Origin: Ruminiclostridium sp.
GTDB lineage: Bacteria; Bacillota; Clostridia; Oscillospirales; Ruminococcaceae
Direction: 5' to 3'
Length of the DNA stretch: 64,000 nucleotides
NCBI GenBank assembly: GCA_017935365.1
Contig: JAGBHT010000032.1
Span: forward strand, 124,001 to 188,000
The first letter of the stretch is position 1, and every line of letters starts with the position of its first letter. A program made the position numbers and the translations under genes. Of this stretch, positions 8,255-18,035 are shown piece by piece. A model generated the notes under the pieces. That model saw only the letters and a list, made by a program, of their open reading frames with translations, ran no database searches and had not been told where the DNA came from.

Positions 8255-10654
8255 TTATTGACTGTTCTTTTCAAAGGTCGGAGTGCCCTTTGCATAGCTT
8301 CCGTCACGCTGACGGACAAGCGATTCGTTCTCGTCACAATCGATTATTGCGACCCTGCCGAGAATTTCTCCGCTTTCATTGCTGAGTATCAGCGTTTCGC
8401 CTGTTTTAAGGCTGAAATTCGTCTGCATCTTCATCAGCGTATTTTCAGACTTGTTGTTCTTGCATACTATCGTGAGCGTTGAGTGGGGCTTAACGTTGAC
8501 TGTCGGTATCTTATAGCGGTTGAGTTGATCTTCCTTGTCGGTCAGATAAAGACCTCTTGTCGATACGTCGTTGTCATTTGGATTGTAAAGCTCTATCCAG
8601 TCGGCATCTCCGCCTGTGTAGACTTCGCTTATATACAGCAGATCGCCTGTAGACGATGTTTTTTCACTGCGTGCATTTATTGTGATCTTGCCCTTTTTAG
8701 CCATTGAGCTGTCGATCGTTATCTCACGGTCGGTGTATGTGGTTCCGTTTATTTCCCAGCTTGTAAAGGTGTAACCTGACATATCCTCGGCGGTAAGCTT
8801 CACCTTGTAGGGGGTGAAATACTCTGCGCTTATTGTATTGGTGTCCTTGACGGTCTGAATGTTCATGGTGACCTTAAGACCTTTTGCACCGTTCAGCTTT
8901 ACTTTATAGGTATCGTCCTTGTCGATCTCAAAGTTACGGCAGATATCGCTGAGTATTATTTTTGCACGTTTGTCGGCAAACTCTCTTATTTCGTTTCTGC
9001 TGTTTTCAAATGTACCCTCGTTTGCCCATGTGGACGTTATGCCCTTGTTAAGAGCGTACATCTGTTCCTTATCGCTGTCGGCAAGCTTCTGCTCAAGCGT
9101 TGCAAGGATATTTTCGGTGCTGAATGCACCGCCGATAAGGTCGCAGATATTGTTTGCCAGTTTTTCACGCATATCCGCACGTTCCATAAGCGCCGATATG
9201 AGCACCGAGCCGCCTGCGGGGTGAGTTCCGTTAAGTATCTTTGTAAGCGTTTTGTTCGCATATCCGTCAGAATAAAGACCCCATGCAAACTCGGCGTCAT
9301 AGAAGAAATATCTCCACTTGCCGTCCTGATACTTGCTTGTGACTTCTTCACCCTCGGAAGCAACATAGCGCCATGCCTTGTAATTGTTTCCGGGCCAGTC
9401 ACGGTTGTCGATGAACAACTGCATTGCAAGGTAGTGCATATAGTTGTCTATATCGATCATAGAGCAGAACTGCTCGAATTTCTTGTCATCGGTAAGTCCG
9501 CTTTCTGCAAGCTCAAGCATCTTGTTATAATCTGCTATCGCACCCTCTGCGTTTTCGCTGTCAAGATCGCCCTCTGCCTTGCCGACTACCTGATAGTTGT
9601 CCTTTGTGCCGCCGTAGCGTTCTTCGAGATATGCACGGCTGAAATTCTGGTGGAGCCAGGCAAAACCGTAATATTTTCCGTTAAGGAATACTGCCGCAGG
9701 GGCGGTTGACTGCGCATCGGGATAACCCGACTGCTTTGCAAGCGACATTGAAAGCTCATCGCGCACTCCTGCAAATTCACGGTCGTTTGCGCCGTTACGC
9801 AGAACTATGCGGTCTATCTTTGTCAGTATTGCACCGCTCTCATCGGTAGCGTCACTGAAAAACGGATAGCTGAATTTACCTTTGTCGGGGGTATACATAG
9901 TTCTTGCTATAAGTTTCCATGATTTCTGATCGACGCCGGCAGAATATGCGCCTGCTACTCTTGCACCTGCCTGCTGTGAAACAAGAGCGTCACCGCTGCT
10001 TGAGAACACCTCGACATACATCGGACGTTCGCCGTCCATTCCGACCTGATTCCAGTTGGCAGGGTCATTGGGATTTACGTCCCTTGAGCCGTCATATTCG
10101 TTTGCAAGCCAGTCGTCACGGATCTTTCCGGCTACGGCGATACCTTTTTCATAATCGTACAGGTTTACATCGTCTGTAGACAGCACGAATACATACGTTC
10201 CGTCCTCAAAACGTTCCACTACGTCATCGCCTGTAATATAGCTTTTGGTGAACACTTCGGAAGTGCCGTCCTCGCTAACTGCTATCGCTTTTATGGTTTC
10301 GGCTGTGACGTCTTTGCCGCTCCGTACCTTTATCGGTGAAGAGTATGCCGGTGATTTTTCGGTGGGTGTACTGCCGTCCGTTGTGTAGTAGATCTTGGCA
10401 TTCTTGTCCTTTGCCGTAAGCTCAACGGTTATATCCTCGCTGAAAAAGCTACCCTCGGGGGAAAAGGCAATATCGGTTTTCTGCTTTACCTCGCCGTCAT
10501 CATCCTTTGCTATGGGCTGAAGTGGAGAGAGCACCTCAGGCAGTCCGCTGTCCGATGACAGAAATGTATTATAGGTTATGGCGGTGGCTGCGCCGACAGC
10601 AACTACTGCGGCGAGCAGTCCCACACGTTTTAATGTTCCGTTTTGAATAAACAT
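8255..10654 (-). CDS. membrane-anchored CotH-family protein with lamin-tail domain
   Basis: A 799-residue protein. It has an N-terminal signal anchor (about residues 10-30), then a chitobiase C-terminal-type beta domain (KIYYTTDGSTPTE, residues about 60-130). A CotH domain spans about 220-580, including YFFYDAEFAWGLY and FAWLHQNFSRAYLEERY. A small beta repeat (GYTFTSWEINGTTY) and a lamin-tail domain (LYISEVYTGGDADWIELYNPND) complete the C-terminus. CotH proteins include spore-coat kinases and, in gut clostridia, large secreted proteins of unclear role. The domain set suggests a surface protein binding glycans or other ligands. GGAGAAA precedes the ATG. No dockerin or sortase motif is present. 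Confidence 0.88.
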   Translation of the reverse strand: MFIQNGTLKRVGLLAAVVAVGAATAITYNTFLSSDSGLPEVLSPLQPIAKDDDGEVKQKTDIAFSPEGSFFSEDITVELTAKDKNAKIYYTTDGSTPTEKSPAYSSPIKVRSGKDVTAETIKAIAVSEDGTSEVFTKSYITGDDVVERFEDGTYVFVLSTDDVNLYDYEKGIAVAGKIRDDWLANEYDGSRDVNPNDPANWNQVGMDGERPMYVEVFSSSGDALVSQQAGARVAGAYSAGVDQKSWKLIARTMYTPDKGKFSYPFFSDATDESGAILTKIDRIVLRNGANDREFAGVRDELSMSLAKQSGYPDAQSTAPAAVFLNGKYYGFAWLHQNFSRAYLEERYGGTKDNYQVVGKAEGDLDSENAEGAIADYNKMLELAESGLTDDKKFEQFCSMIDIDNYMHYLAMQLFIDNRDWPGNNYKAWRYVASEGEEVTSKYQDGKWRYFFYDAEFAWGLYSDGYANKTLTKILNGTHPAGGSVLISALMERADMREKLANNICDLIGGAFSTENILATLEQKLADSDKEQMYALNKGITSTWANEGTFENSRNEIREFADKRAKIILSDICRNFEIDKDDTYKVKLNGAKGLKVTMNIQTVKDTNTISAEYFTPYKVKLTAEDMSGYTFTSWEINGTTYTDREITIDSSMAKKGKITINARSEKTSSTGDLLYISEVYTGGDADWIELYNPNDNDVSTRGLYLTDKEDQLNRYKIPTVNVKPHSTLTIVCKNNKSENTLMKMQTNFSLKTGETLILSNESGEILGRVAIIDCDENESLVRQRDGSYAKGTPTFEKNSQ

Positions 10655-10707
10655 GGTTTCTCCGTTCAGATTCAGGGTTCATGGCGCACTGCGCCTCTAT
10701 AGATTCT

Positions 10708-10736
10708 ATTGTATCAGAAAAACTTGTTAAAATCAA
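10708..10736 (-). promoter_or_regulatory. promoter of the CotH gene
   Basis: On the minus strand TTGATT (10736-10731) and TACAAT (10713-10708) are 17 bases apart, about 55 bases ahead of the CotH start codon. Confidence 0.65.
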
Positions 10737-10865
10737 CGATAATTATTGGAATTTCATCAGAAAATCTGTAGAAATTGAATTGCAGATCCGTATTAACATA
10801 TTCGGGGGATAACTTTCATAAACTGGTAAAAAAGAAATCAAAACGAGGAAGGATCGGTATTTCAA

Positions 10866-11795
10866 ATGACGGAATTTTTACCTGAGGGAAGAAGGCTTGC
10901 GGACAGAGAGAACACGATAGCTCTGCAATCGGCAAAAACGCTTATGCAATCGGCAGTGTCGGGGGCGATACTTGAAGCGCCGTGTACCGTATGCGACGCT
11001 GAGCATAATATGCACGTTGATCTTGGCTGTATGAAAGGAATTATCCCTCGCAGTGAGGGTGCTATCGGCATTGAAAGCGGGGCTACAAGGGATATTGCGC
11101 TTATATCGAGAGTGGGAAAGCCTGTATGCTTCAAGATAACGGGGATAGATGAAACGGGCAGTGAGCCTGTAGCGATCCTGTCAAGGAAAGCGGCTCAGGA
11201 GGATGCGGAAAGCAGGTACATATCAAAGCTTGAACCGGGTGATGTTATCGGGGCGAGAGTGACGCACCTTGAACAGTTCGGGTGCTTTGTGGATATAGGT
11301 TGCGGTATAGCTTCAATGATACCGATAGACGCTATTTCAGTGTCGAGGATAGTTCATCCTGCGGACAGATTTTCGGTAGGTGATGATATATTTGCGGTGG
11401 TCAAGGGAAGAGATGAGGGACATATCTGCCTTACTCACAAGGAACTGCTCGGAACGTGGCAGCAGAATGCCGAGCGTTTTGCGGTAGGGGAAACAGTCCC
11501 CGGTATTGTAAGGTCGATAGAAGAGTACGGAATTTTCATCGAGCTTGCACCAAACCTTGCGGGGCTTGCGGAGCTCAAGAGCGGGATAAAGGTCGGGGAC
11601 TGTGCCTGTGTTTATATCAAGGCGATAATTCCCGAAAAGATGAAGATAAAGCTGATAATAGTAAACTGCTGTGACGGCGGTTGTGTGCCGCTTGAAGCGC
11701 CGTATTTCATAACCGAGGGGCATATAGACAGGTGGGTCTATTCTACGCCGGGTGCACCGAAGTATATAGTGAGTGAGTTCAGCGGGCGGCTGTAA
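10866..11795 (+). CDS. S1-domain RNA-binding protein
   Basis: A 309-residue protein made of three S1-type beta-barrel repeats. The first is divergent (about residues 33-100). The second is a good match (GDVIGARVTHLEQFGCFVDIG, residues about 119-190), and the third (GETVPGIVRSIEEYGIFIEL) spans residues about 202-265. These repeats bind single-stranded RNA. The protein resembles short RpsA-like proteins of Firmicutes that affect translation or mRNA stability, but it is not a full ribosomal protein S1. GAGGAAGGA sits 12 bases before the ATG. It is monocistronic. Its last codons lie inside the tandem repeat at 11783. Confidence 0.85.
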   Translation: MTEFLPEGRRLADRENTIALQSAKTLMQSAVSGAILEAPCTVCDAEHNMHVDLGCMKGIIPRSEGAIGIESGATRDIALISRVGKPVCFKITGIDETGSEPVAILSRKAAQEDAESRYISKLEPGDVIGARVTHLEQFGCFVDIGCGIASMIPIDAISVSRIVHPADRFSVGDDIFAVVKGRDEGHICLTHKELLGTWQQNAERFAVGETVPGIVRSIEEYGIFIELAPNLAGLAELKSGIKVGDCACVYIKAIIPEKMKIKLIIVNCCDGGCVPLEAPYFITEGHIDRWVYSTPGAPKYIVSEFSGRL

Positions 11796-11943
11796 GCCGC
11801 GTGGCGTGTCGCCACTCCCATTTCGCCGTTCTAAATGATAGCAATATGCGTGACTTACGCTACCGGCGGGCGGCTGTGAGCCGCTTCATATTCCGCCTAT
11901 CTGAATGATAGCAATATGCGTGACTTGCGTTGACGGCGGGCGG
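11783..11943. repeat. imperfect tandem repeat with small hairpins
   Basis: The motif CGGGCGGCTGT(A/G)AGCCGC occurs at 11783 and 11867, and a third partial copy (CGGGCGG) at 11937. Between copies the block TGATAGCAATATGCGTGACTT is repeated at 11836 and 11906. The units are 84 and 70 bp, the first carrying 14 extra bases. Each head motif can fold (GCGGCT...AGCCGC). The first copy supplies the stop codon region of the S1-domain gene. Confidence 0.75.
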
Positions 11944-11960
11944 ATATGTTGGACTTTTGC

Positions 11961-11998
11961 AAAAAAATAAAGCCGTTGCGGTGTTCCGTAACGGCTTT
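11961..11998 (-). terminator. terminator of metK
   Basis: The stem AAAGCCGTTGCG / CGTAACGGCTTT (11969-11998) with a 6-base loop is followed on the minus strand by a T run (the A run at 11961-11967). Confidence 0.85.
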
Positions 11999-12014
11999 AA
12001 TGCTATTCTTATGA

Positions 12015-13196
12015 TTACTTTATGCCAAGTGCGGCTTTAAGCTCGTCAACCTTGTCTGTCTTTTCCCAGGCAACGTCAAGGTCTGTACGTCCCATATGAC
12101 CGTAAGCGGCAAGGGGTCTGTACTTTGTGTTTCTTAAGTTCAGAGCGCTGATTATTGCGCTGGGGCGAAGGTCGAATACCTTGCTTACAGCGGCTGAAAT
12201 TTCGGTGTCGGGTTTGATGCCTGTGCCGAACGTATCAACAAAGATAGATACAGGCTGAGCAACGCCGATAGCGTATGCAAGCTCTACTTCACAGCGCTTT
12301 GCTATACCTGCGGCTACAATGTTCTTTGCAACGTGTCTTGCGGCATATGCGGCTGAACGGTCAACCTTTGTGGGATCCTTGCCTGAGAATGCGCCGCCGC
12401 CGTGTCTGCCGACACCGCCGTAGGTATCTACTATTATCTTTCTGCCTGTAAGTCCGCTGTCGCCTTGAGGTCCGCCTACCACAAAACGTCCTGTGGGGTT
12501 GATGAGTATCTTTGTGTTTTCGTCAAGAAGTGAAGCGGGAACTGTAGTTTTTATCACTTTTTCGATTATATCGGTTCTGAGCTGTTCCTGTGTAGCCTCC
12601 GCCTTGTGCTGAGAGGAAACAACGATAGTATCTATTCTTGAGGGTGTGCCGTCCTCGTTGTATTCAATGGTCACCTGTGTCTTTCCGTCGGGGAGAAGAT
12701 AGGGGATCTCGCCTGATTTTCTTACAGCTGTGAGCTTCTTTGAAAGAGCGTGAGCAAGTGAAATTGTGAGTGGCATAAGCTCTTCTGTTTCATCGCACGC
12801 ATAACCGAACATCATACCCTGGTCGCCGGCACCAGTGTCAAACTCGTTCTTATCTCTGCCCTCAAGAGCGTTGTCAACGCCCATTGCGATATCGGGGCTC
12901 TGCTTGTCAAGGGTTGTGAGAATAGCGCAGGTCTTGTAGTCAAAACCGTAATCGCTGTTGTCGTAGCCTGTTTCCTTTATAACATCTCTTGCGATAGCGG
13001 GGATATCAACGTTTGCAGTTGTTGTGATCTCGCCCATTATCAGTACCATACCTGTTGTAGCGCAGGTTTCGCAGGCAACACGGGCGTTCTTGTCCTGCTC
13101 CAGTATTGCGTCGAGTACACCGTCTGAAATTCTGTCACAGATCTTGTCGGGGTGACCTTCTGTAACACTTTCGGAAGTGAATAAGTATTTTGCCAT
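12015..13196 (-). CDS. metK: S-adenosylmethionine synthetase
   Basis: A 393-residue MetK, which makes S-adenosylmethionine from methionine and ATP in the cytoplasm. It has the family signatures [12 protein letters not shown] and GGGAFSGKD, the N-terminal [13 protein letters not shown] and a full-length C-terminus. GAAAGGATAA precedes the ATG. It is a single-gene unit: its own promoter, S-box leader and terminator are all visible, so SAM should repress it by transcription attenuation. Confidence 0.98.
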   Translation of the reverse strand: MAKYLFTSESVTEGHPDKICDRISDGVLDAILEQDKNARVACETCATTGMVLIMGEITTTANVDIPAIARDVIKETGYDNSDYGFDYKTCAILTTLDKQSPDIAMGVDNALEGRDKNEFDTGAGDQGMMFGYACDETEELMPLTISLAHALSKKLTAVRKSGEIPYLLPDGKTQVTIEYNEDGTPSRIDTIVVSSQHKAEATQEQLRTDIIEKVIKTTVPASLLDENTKILINPTGRFVVGGPQGDSGLTGRKIIVDTYGGVGRHGGGAFSGKDPTKVDRSAAYAARHVAKNIVAAGIAKRCEVELAYAIGVAQPVSIFVDTFGTGIKPDTEISAAVSKVFDLRPSAIISALNLRNTKYRPLAAYGHMGRTDLDVAWEKTDKVDELKAALGIK

Positions 13197-13264
13197 TGAT
13201 TTATCCTTTCATATAGCGGCTTTATGCCGCATTCCATACGCATTTTCACTGCGTAAAACTGCAT

Positions 13265-13452
13265 GAAAAAAAGCCCCTTTCGGAGCTTGCTGACTGCCTG
13301 CTCCTCATCTTTCGGTCACAGCCCTTGCCGTGCCGTAGGAATTAGCACCATTTTTCGTAAGGCAAAAGCTTACGAAACGGTTGCTGGGTTTACGGAGCCT
13401 GACTCCCGATCCGCATAATTATGCGGAAAATGTAAACCACTCTTGATAAGGG
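13265..13452 (-). ncRNA. SAM-I (S-box) riboswitch with terminator
   Basis: Read on the minus strand, the leader contains CTTATCAAGAGTGG (from 13451), GGGAGTCAGGCTCC, AAACCCAGCAACC, GGTGCTAATTCC and GAAAGATGAG in the order of the S-box aptamer. It is followed by a hairpin AAGCTCC-GAAA-GGGGCTT and a T run (13288-13265). Binding of SAM should favour the terminator and switch metK off. The start codon lies about 70 bases further on. Confidence 0.95.
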
Positions 13453-13467
13453 ATTTTTCCGTAAGAT

Positions 13468-13496
13468 ATTGTAGCATACACTAAAGAGTTTGTCAA
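13468..13496 (-). promoter_or_regulatory. promoter of the metK S-box transcript
   Basis: On the minus strand TTGACA (13496-13491) and TACAAT (13473-13468) are 17 bases apart, with the aptamer starting about 16 bases downstream of the -10. Confidence 0.85.
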
Positions 13497-13590
13497 GTAA
13501 ATTGAGAATAATTTTTATTTCTGATTTTTTCCTGTTTGGGCTTTGAATTAAAACGGGGTTAAAATTGTCGGAATACGCTATAAATAAATG

Positions 13591-13619
13591 TTGAATTGCA
13601 CCGTGGAAAATGGTATAAT
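13591..13619 (+). promoter_or_regulatory. promoter of the long-stalk ABC operon
   Basis: TTGAAT (13591-13596) and TATAAT (13614-13619) with a 17-base spacer, 61 bases ahead of the ATPase start codon. Together with the metK promoter and S-box this accounts for the stretch 13197-13679. Confidence 0.75.
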
Positions 13620-13679
13620 TTAATAGAATAACGATTTTTGAAATTATAAGCGGCGATGAAAGGGCAGTAAGGAATCATA

Positions 13680-14381
13680 ATGAGTTTTGTTACGCTGAAT
13701 GACATTACAAAGCAGTACCATATGGGCGATATAATAATCAACGCAAACGATAAGGTGAGCTTTGACATTGAAAAGGGAGAATTTGCGATAATAGTAGGTC
13801 CGAGCGGTTCGGGCAAGACGACTGTGCTTAATATACTCGGCGGTATGGACACGCCGACGTCGGGCAGTTTCTATGTCGATGGCAGTAAGATAAGCGGATA
13901 TAACAGAAAAGAGCTTATCGACTACAGAAGATACGATATAGGTTTTATCTTCCAGTTCTATAACCTTATCCCGAACCTGACGGCAAAGGAAAATATAGAG
14001 CTTTCGACCCAGACGGTACAGGACTATATCCCGGCTGTCGAGATACTCGAAAAGGTAGGCCTTACCGACAGGATAAATAACTTCCCGGCTCAGCTTTCGG
14101 GCGGCGAACAGCAGAGAGTTGCCATTGCGAGAGCGCTTGCGAAAAAGCCGAAATTATTGCTGTGCGACGAGCCGACCGGTGCGCTTGACTACAACACGGG
14201 CAAGATGATACTGAAATTATTGCAGGACACCTGCCGCAGTGACAATATGACAGTTATACTTGTAACACACAACACGGCTATATGCCCTATGGCTGACAGA
14301 GTTATACATATGAAGAGCAGTAAGGTGAGCGAGATAGTTGTAAACGAACATCCCACACCCGTTGAAGAAATTGAGTGGTAA
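13680..14381 (+). CDS. ABC transporter ATP-binding protein, MacB/LolD type
   Basis: A 233-residue ATPase with Walker [11 protein letters not shown]-loop in [11 protein letters not shown], signature [15 protein letters not shown], Walker [13 protein letters not shown] and switch His in VTHN. The FQFYNLIP and LSGGEQQR forms are typical of ATPases paired with FtsX-type permeases. It lies 18 bases before the 1200-residue permease and surely works with it. Such mechanotransmission ABC systems use ATP to move an extracytoplasmic stalk rather than to transport through the membrane. Confidence 0.95.
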   Translation: MSFVTLNDITKQYHMGDIIINANDKVSFDIEKGEFAIIVGPSGSGKTTVLNILGGMDTPTSGSFYVDGSKISGYNRKELIDYRRYDIGFIFQFYNLIPNLTAKENIELSTQTVQDYIPAVEILEKVGLTDRINNFPAQLSGGEQQRVAIARALAKKPKLLLCDEPTGALDYNTGKMILKLLQDTCRSDNMTVILVTHNTAICPMADRVIHMKSSKVSEIVVNEHPTPVEEIEW

Positions 14382-14399
14382 ACGGGAGAGGGAACGGAT

Positions 14400-17300
14400 A
14401 TGAAGAATGCAATGCTGAAAAACGCATTTGCCGAGATGAGAAAAACGAAAAGCCGTTTTCTTTCGATATTCGGCATAATTGCTATCGGCACGGGATTTTT
14501 TGCGGGGCTGTTGCAGAGTGCGCCTACAATGAAGGAATCATCGGATCATTATTACGACAGGACCTCACTGCTTGACTACAGGCTGGTATCTACTTACGGC
14601 TTTGATGATAACGATATAAAGGCGATGAAGGACGGACTTTCGGACGTTGATATCTATCCCGGATATTTCACGGACGCTTATGTAAATACGAATGCCGGCG
14701 AGAAGAAGGTCGCAAGGGTGTATTCGCTTGACAACACAGGCGAGAACAACCCGTACAGTTCCTTGCAGATAATAGACGGCAGACTGCCCGAAAAAGAAAA
14801 CGAGTGTGTGATAGACAGCAGTAAAATGCTTACCCAGTACAAAGTCGGGGACAAGCTTACGCTGTGCGGCGATGAAGATACAGATATAGATGATACGCTT
14901 TCGGTAAAGGAATTTACTATAGTGGGAAAATTCGAGTCGCCGATGTATATATCCGATGTAGAGCGCGGAAACACGACTATAGGCAGCGGTTCGGTTTATA
15001 TGCTTTGCTATATTCCGCAGAGCTGTTTCAAGACTGAGGTCTACACTCAGGTTGTGATAACCTCCGACAAGCTTAAGGAGTACAACTGCTACAGCGATGA
15101 ATATGAAAATGCGCGCGATGAGCTCGGCGAGCGCATTCAGCAGATAGCGGACAGCCGGGAACAGGGCAGATATGACGAGATAACCGAAGAGGCACAGAGC
15201 AAGATCAATGACGGCCAGAAAGAGCTTGATGAAAAGAAAGCCGATGCGTACAAGGAAATAGATGATAACGAGAAGAAGCTCAGCGATGCCAAAAAGGAGC
15301 TTGACGATGCGAAAGTTCAGCTTGCTGACGGCAAAGCACAGCTTGCAGACAGTAAAAAGCAGCTTGATGACGCCAAAAAGCAACTCGATGAAAATGAGCC
15401 TGTACTTGCGGACAGTAAAAAACAGCTCGACGACAGCAAAAAACAGCTTGACGACAGCAAGAAGCTTCTTGATGACACTAAAGCACAGTTAGACAGCTCA
15501 AAATCTCAGCTCGACAGCTCGGCACAACAGCTTGACGATACAAAAACACAGCTTGACAGCACAAAAAATCAGCTTGACAGTACTTCGTCACAGCTCGACC
15601 GTGCTAAATCACAGCTTGACAGCGCCAAGGCTCAGCTCGATGAGAGCAAGGCAACGCTTGACGCTACAGACAAACAGCTCAACGACAGTCAGAAGGACAT
15701 TGATAATTCAAGAGCGCAGATAAACACTGCGGTCGCGGCCGGTATGATGACAAGTGATGAAGCCGCTGTAAAGCTTGCGCAGCTTGATGCCGCACAGGAA
15801 CAGGTAAACGCGGGCAGAGCACAGTATGAAAGCGGACTTGCTCAGTATAATGCGGGACTTAGTGCATATGAAAAGTCAAAGGCAGAGTATGACGCGGGTT
15901 ATACGCAGTACAGCACGGCAAAGGCTCAGTACGAAAGTGGACTTGCACGGTATAATGACGGTAAGGCGCAGTATGAGAGCGGACTTGACCGGTACAATGA
16001 CGGTAAAAAGCAGTACGAAGAGGGTCTTGTGCAGTATAACGAAGGCAAAAAGCAATACGAGGATGGGCTTGCAAAATACGAAAAGGGAAAATCCGAATAC
16101 GACAACGGCAGGAAGCAGTATGAGGATGGGCTTGCAAAATACAATGACGGCGCAGCGGAGTACGAAAGGAATTATGCCTCATACGAAGACGGTCTTAAGG
16201 AATATAACGACGGTGTAAAAAAGCTCAGTGACGCAAAGTCGGAGGCTGATAAAGAATTTGCGGATGCACAGAAAGAGATAGATGATAACAAAAAGAAGCT
16301 TGATGATATCGAAAAGCCGGAATGGTATCTTTTTACCCGTGAGGACGACCCCGGATACAGCGAGTACGGACAGAACTCAGAAAGAATAAGCAATATCGCT
16401 ATGGTGTTCCCGCTGTTCTTTGTAATGGTGGCGGCGCTCGTATGCCTTACCACTATGACACGAATGGTAGAGGAACAGCGTACACAGATAGGAACGCTGA
16501 AAGCACTCGGATATAAAAACGGTTCTATTATGTTCAAGTATATGTTCTATGCGCTGACAGCGGCGATCTGCGGTGCGGTGTTCGGTATGCTTGTCGGTAT
16601 GAAGATATTCCCGGCGATTATTATAAAGGCATACGCGATGATGTATACGATACCCGATATGCTGTTGCCGTATGACTTTGTCCTGATGATATGCACGGTA
16701 GCGGCGGCTATACTGCTGACGGCGGTAACGGTGTACTTCTCGTGCAGCGGTATACTTCATGACTGCCCGGCAACGCTTATGCGGCCGAAAACTCCTAAGA
16801 GCGGTAAGAAGATACTGCTTGAGCGTATAGGCTTTATATGGAACAGACTGTCGTTCAGCCATAAGGTGACAATGCGTAACATATTCCGCTATAAGAGAAG
16901 AATGCTTATGACGATAGTAGGCATAGCAGGCTGTACGGCACTCGTGCTGACTGGATTCGGCGTTTATGACAGCGTAAACGACATTATACAAAAGCAATTC
17001 GGCGAGATAAGCAACTACACCGGTATAGTTGCTTACGGCGATAAGCAGACAGATGAACAGATCGCAGAAATAGCCGATAAGCTTGCCGGATACAGCTGTA
17101 AGGGCGATAAGATCTATCAAAAGCAGATAACCGTAGCAAGCGGCAAAAACAGCACAGATGCTTATATATTCGGTGCAAAGGATAATGATACGATCACGCA
17201 GTTTGTAACTGTCAAGGACAGACGTACAGGAGAGCACTACACGGTGACCGATGACGGCGTTATAATCAACAAAAAGCTTGCTACACTGCTCGGCGGAATA

Positions 17301-18002
17301 AAAAAAGGTGACGAGATCACATTGTCACTGTCGGAGACCAAGCGTGTAAACGCAAAGGTAACGGAGATATGCGAAAACTATGCGCATCATTATGTTTATA
17401 TAACGGAAAATCTCTATAAGAAGTTAAGCGGCGAGGATTCACTCCCGTACAACTGCTATTTCTTCAACTCCGACGAAGGCGACGATATGCCCGAAAGCGA
17501 CAGGGACGAGCTGGCAAACGAGCTTATGAAGATTGACGGCGTTATGGGCGTAAGCTTCAAGACGAGCGTTGAGGGAACATTCAGAACAATGCTGAATTCT
17601 CTGCTCCTTGTAATAATAGTGCTAATAGTGAGCGCGGGTGCGCTTGCATTCATAGTGCTTTACAATCTTACAAATATCAATATCAACGAGAGAATAAGAG
17701 AGATCGCATCACTTAAGGTACTCGGTTTCTATGATAAGGAAGTATCAATGTATGTATTCAGAGAAACGGTGATACTTACGCTTATCGGAACGGTGACGGG
17801 TATGGTATTCGGCAGATTCCTTGTTGATTTTGTCGTAAGGACGGCAGAGATCGATATGGTCATGTTCGGCAGAACAGTTCACCCGATGAGTTTCCTTATT
17901 TCGGGACTTATCACGATATGCTTTGCGGTGATAGTAATGCTGTTTATGCACAGACGGCTTATGAAAGTCGATATGGTTGAAGCACTCAAGAGCGTTGAAT
18001 AA
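14400..18002 (+). CDS. FtsX-family ABC permease with a giant heptad-repeat stalk
   Basis: A 1200-residue protein. A first membrane segment is near residues 18-40, then an extracytoplasmic domain (about 45-240) and about 395 residues of continuous heptads (240-636). A first FtsX membrane unit follows (about 660-790, with GTLKALGYKNGSIM), a short cytoplasmic link, a second extracytoplasmic domain, and a second FtsX unit (about 1060-1195, with ASLKVLGFYDKEVSM). The stalk has two kinds of heptad: first QLDDSKK-like units with Leu at the core, then QYESGLA/KYNDGKA-like units with Tyr at the core. They are joined by a non-repeating bridge (INTAVAAGMMTSDEAA). Firmicute relatives with coiled-coil insertions are known. 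The substrate is unknown. Confidence 0.93.
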   Translation: MKNAMLKNAFAEMRKTKSRFLSIFGIIAIGTGFFAGLLQSAPTMKESSDHYYDRTSLLDYRLVSTYGFDDNDIKAMKDGLSDVDIYPGYFTDAYVNTNAGEKKVARVYSLDNTGENNPYSSLQIIDGRLPEKENECVIDSSKMLTQYKVGDKLTLCGDEDTDIDDTLSVKEFTIVGKFESPMYISDVERGNTTIGSGSVYMLCYIPQSCFKTEVYTQVVITSDKLKEYNCYSDEYENARDELGERIQQIADSREQGRYDEITEEAQSKINDGQKELDEKKADAYKEIDDNEKKLSDAKKELDDAKVQLADGKAQLADSKKQLDDAKKQLDENEPVLADSKKQLDDSKKQLDDSKKLLDDTKAQLDSSKSQLDSSAQQLDDTKTQLDSTKNQLDSTSSQLDRAKSQLDSAKAQLDESKATLDATDKQLNDSQKDIDNSRAQINTAVAAGMMTSDEAAVKLAQLDAAQEQVNAGRAQYESGLAQYNAGLSAYEKSKAEYDAGYTQYSTAKAQYESGLARYNDGKAQYESGLDRYNDGKKQYEEGLVQYNEGKKQYEDGLAKYEKGKSEYDNGRKQYEDGLAKYNDGAAEYERNYASYEDGLKEYNDGVKKLSDAKSEADKEFADAQKEIDDNKKKLDDIEKPEWYLFTREDDPGYSEYGQNSERISNIAMVFPLFFVMVAALVCLTTMTRMVEEQRTQIGTLKALGYKNGSIMFKYMFYALTAAICGAVFGMLVGMKIFPAIIIKAYAMMYTIPDMLLPYDFVLMICTVAAAILLTAVTVYFSCSGILHDCPATLMRPKTPKSGKKILLERIGFIWNRLSFSHKVTMRNIFRYKRRMLMTIVGIAGCTALVLTGFGVYDSVNDIIQKQFGEISNYTGIVAYGDKQTDEQIAEIADKLAGYSCKGDKIYQKQITVASGKNSTDAYIFGAKDNDTITQFVTVKDRRTGEHYTVTDDGVIINKKLATLLGGIKKGDEITLSLSETKRVNAKVTEICENYAHHYVYITENLYKKLSGEDSLPYNCYFFNSDEGDDMPESDRDELANELMKIDGVMGVSFKTSVEGTFRTMLNSLLLVIIVLIVSAGALAFIVLYNLTNININERIREIASLKVLGFYDKEVSMYVFRETVILTLIGTVTGMVFGRFLVDFVVRTAEIDMVMFGRTVHPMSFLISGLITICFAVIVMLFMHRRLMKVDMVEALKSVE

Positions 18003-18035
18003 TAATTTCGGCAATAGCCGGGAGGTTGGTAATAT

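Noticed and set aside
14565-15383. 272-residue hydrophobic antisense frame
   Set aside because: It is a shadow of the permease gene; charged codons read backward give hydrophobic residues. No start signal.
15262-16218. Regular 21-bp DNA periodicity that could be taken for a CRISPR or satellite array
   Set aside because: The period is the codon image of heptads in the permease (Gln-Leu-Asp and Gln-Tyr units) in one open frame; there are no unique spacers.
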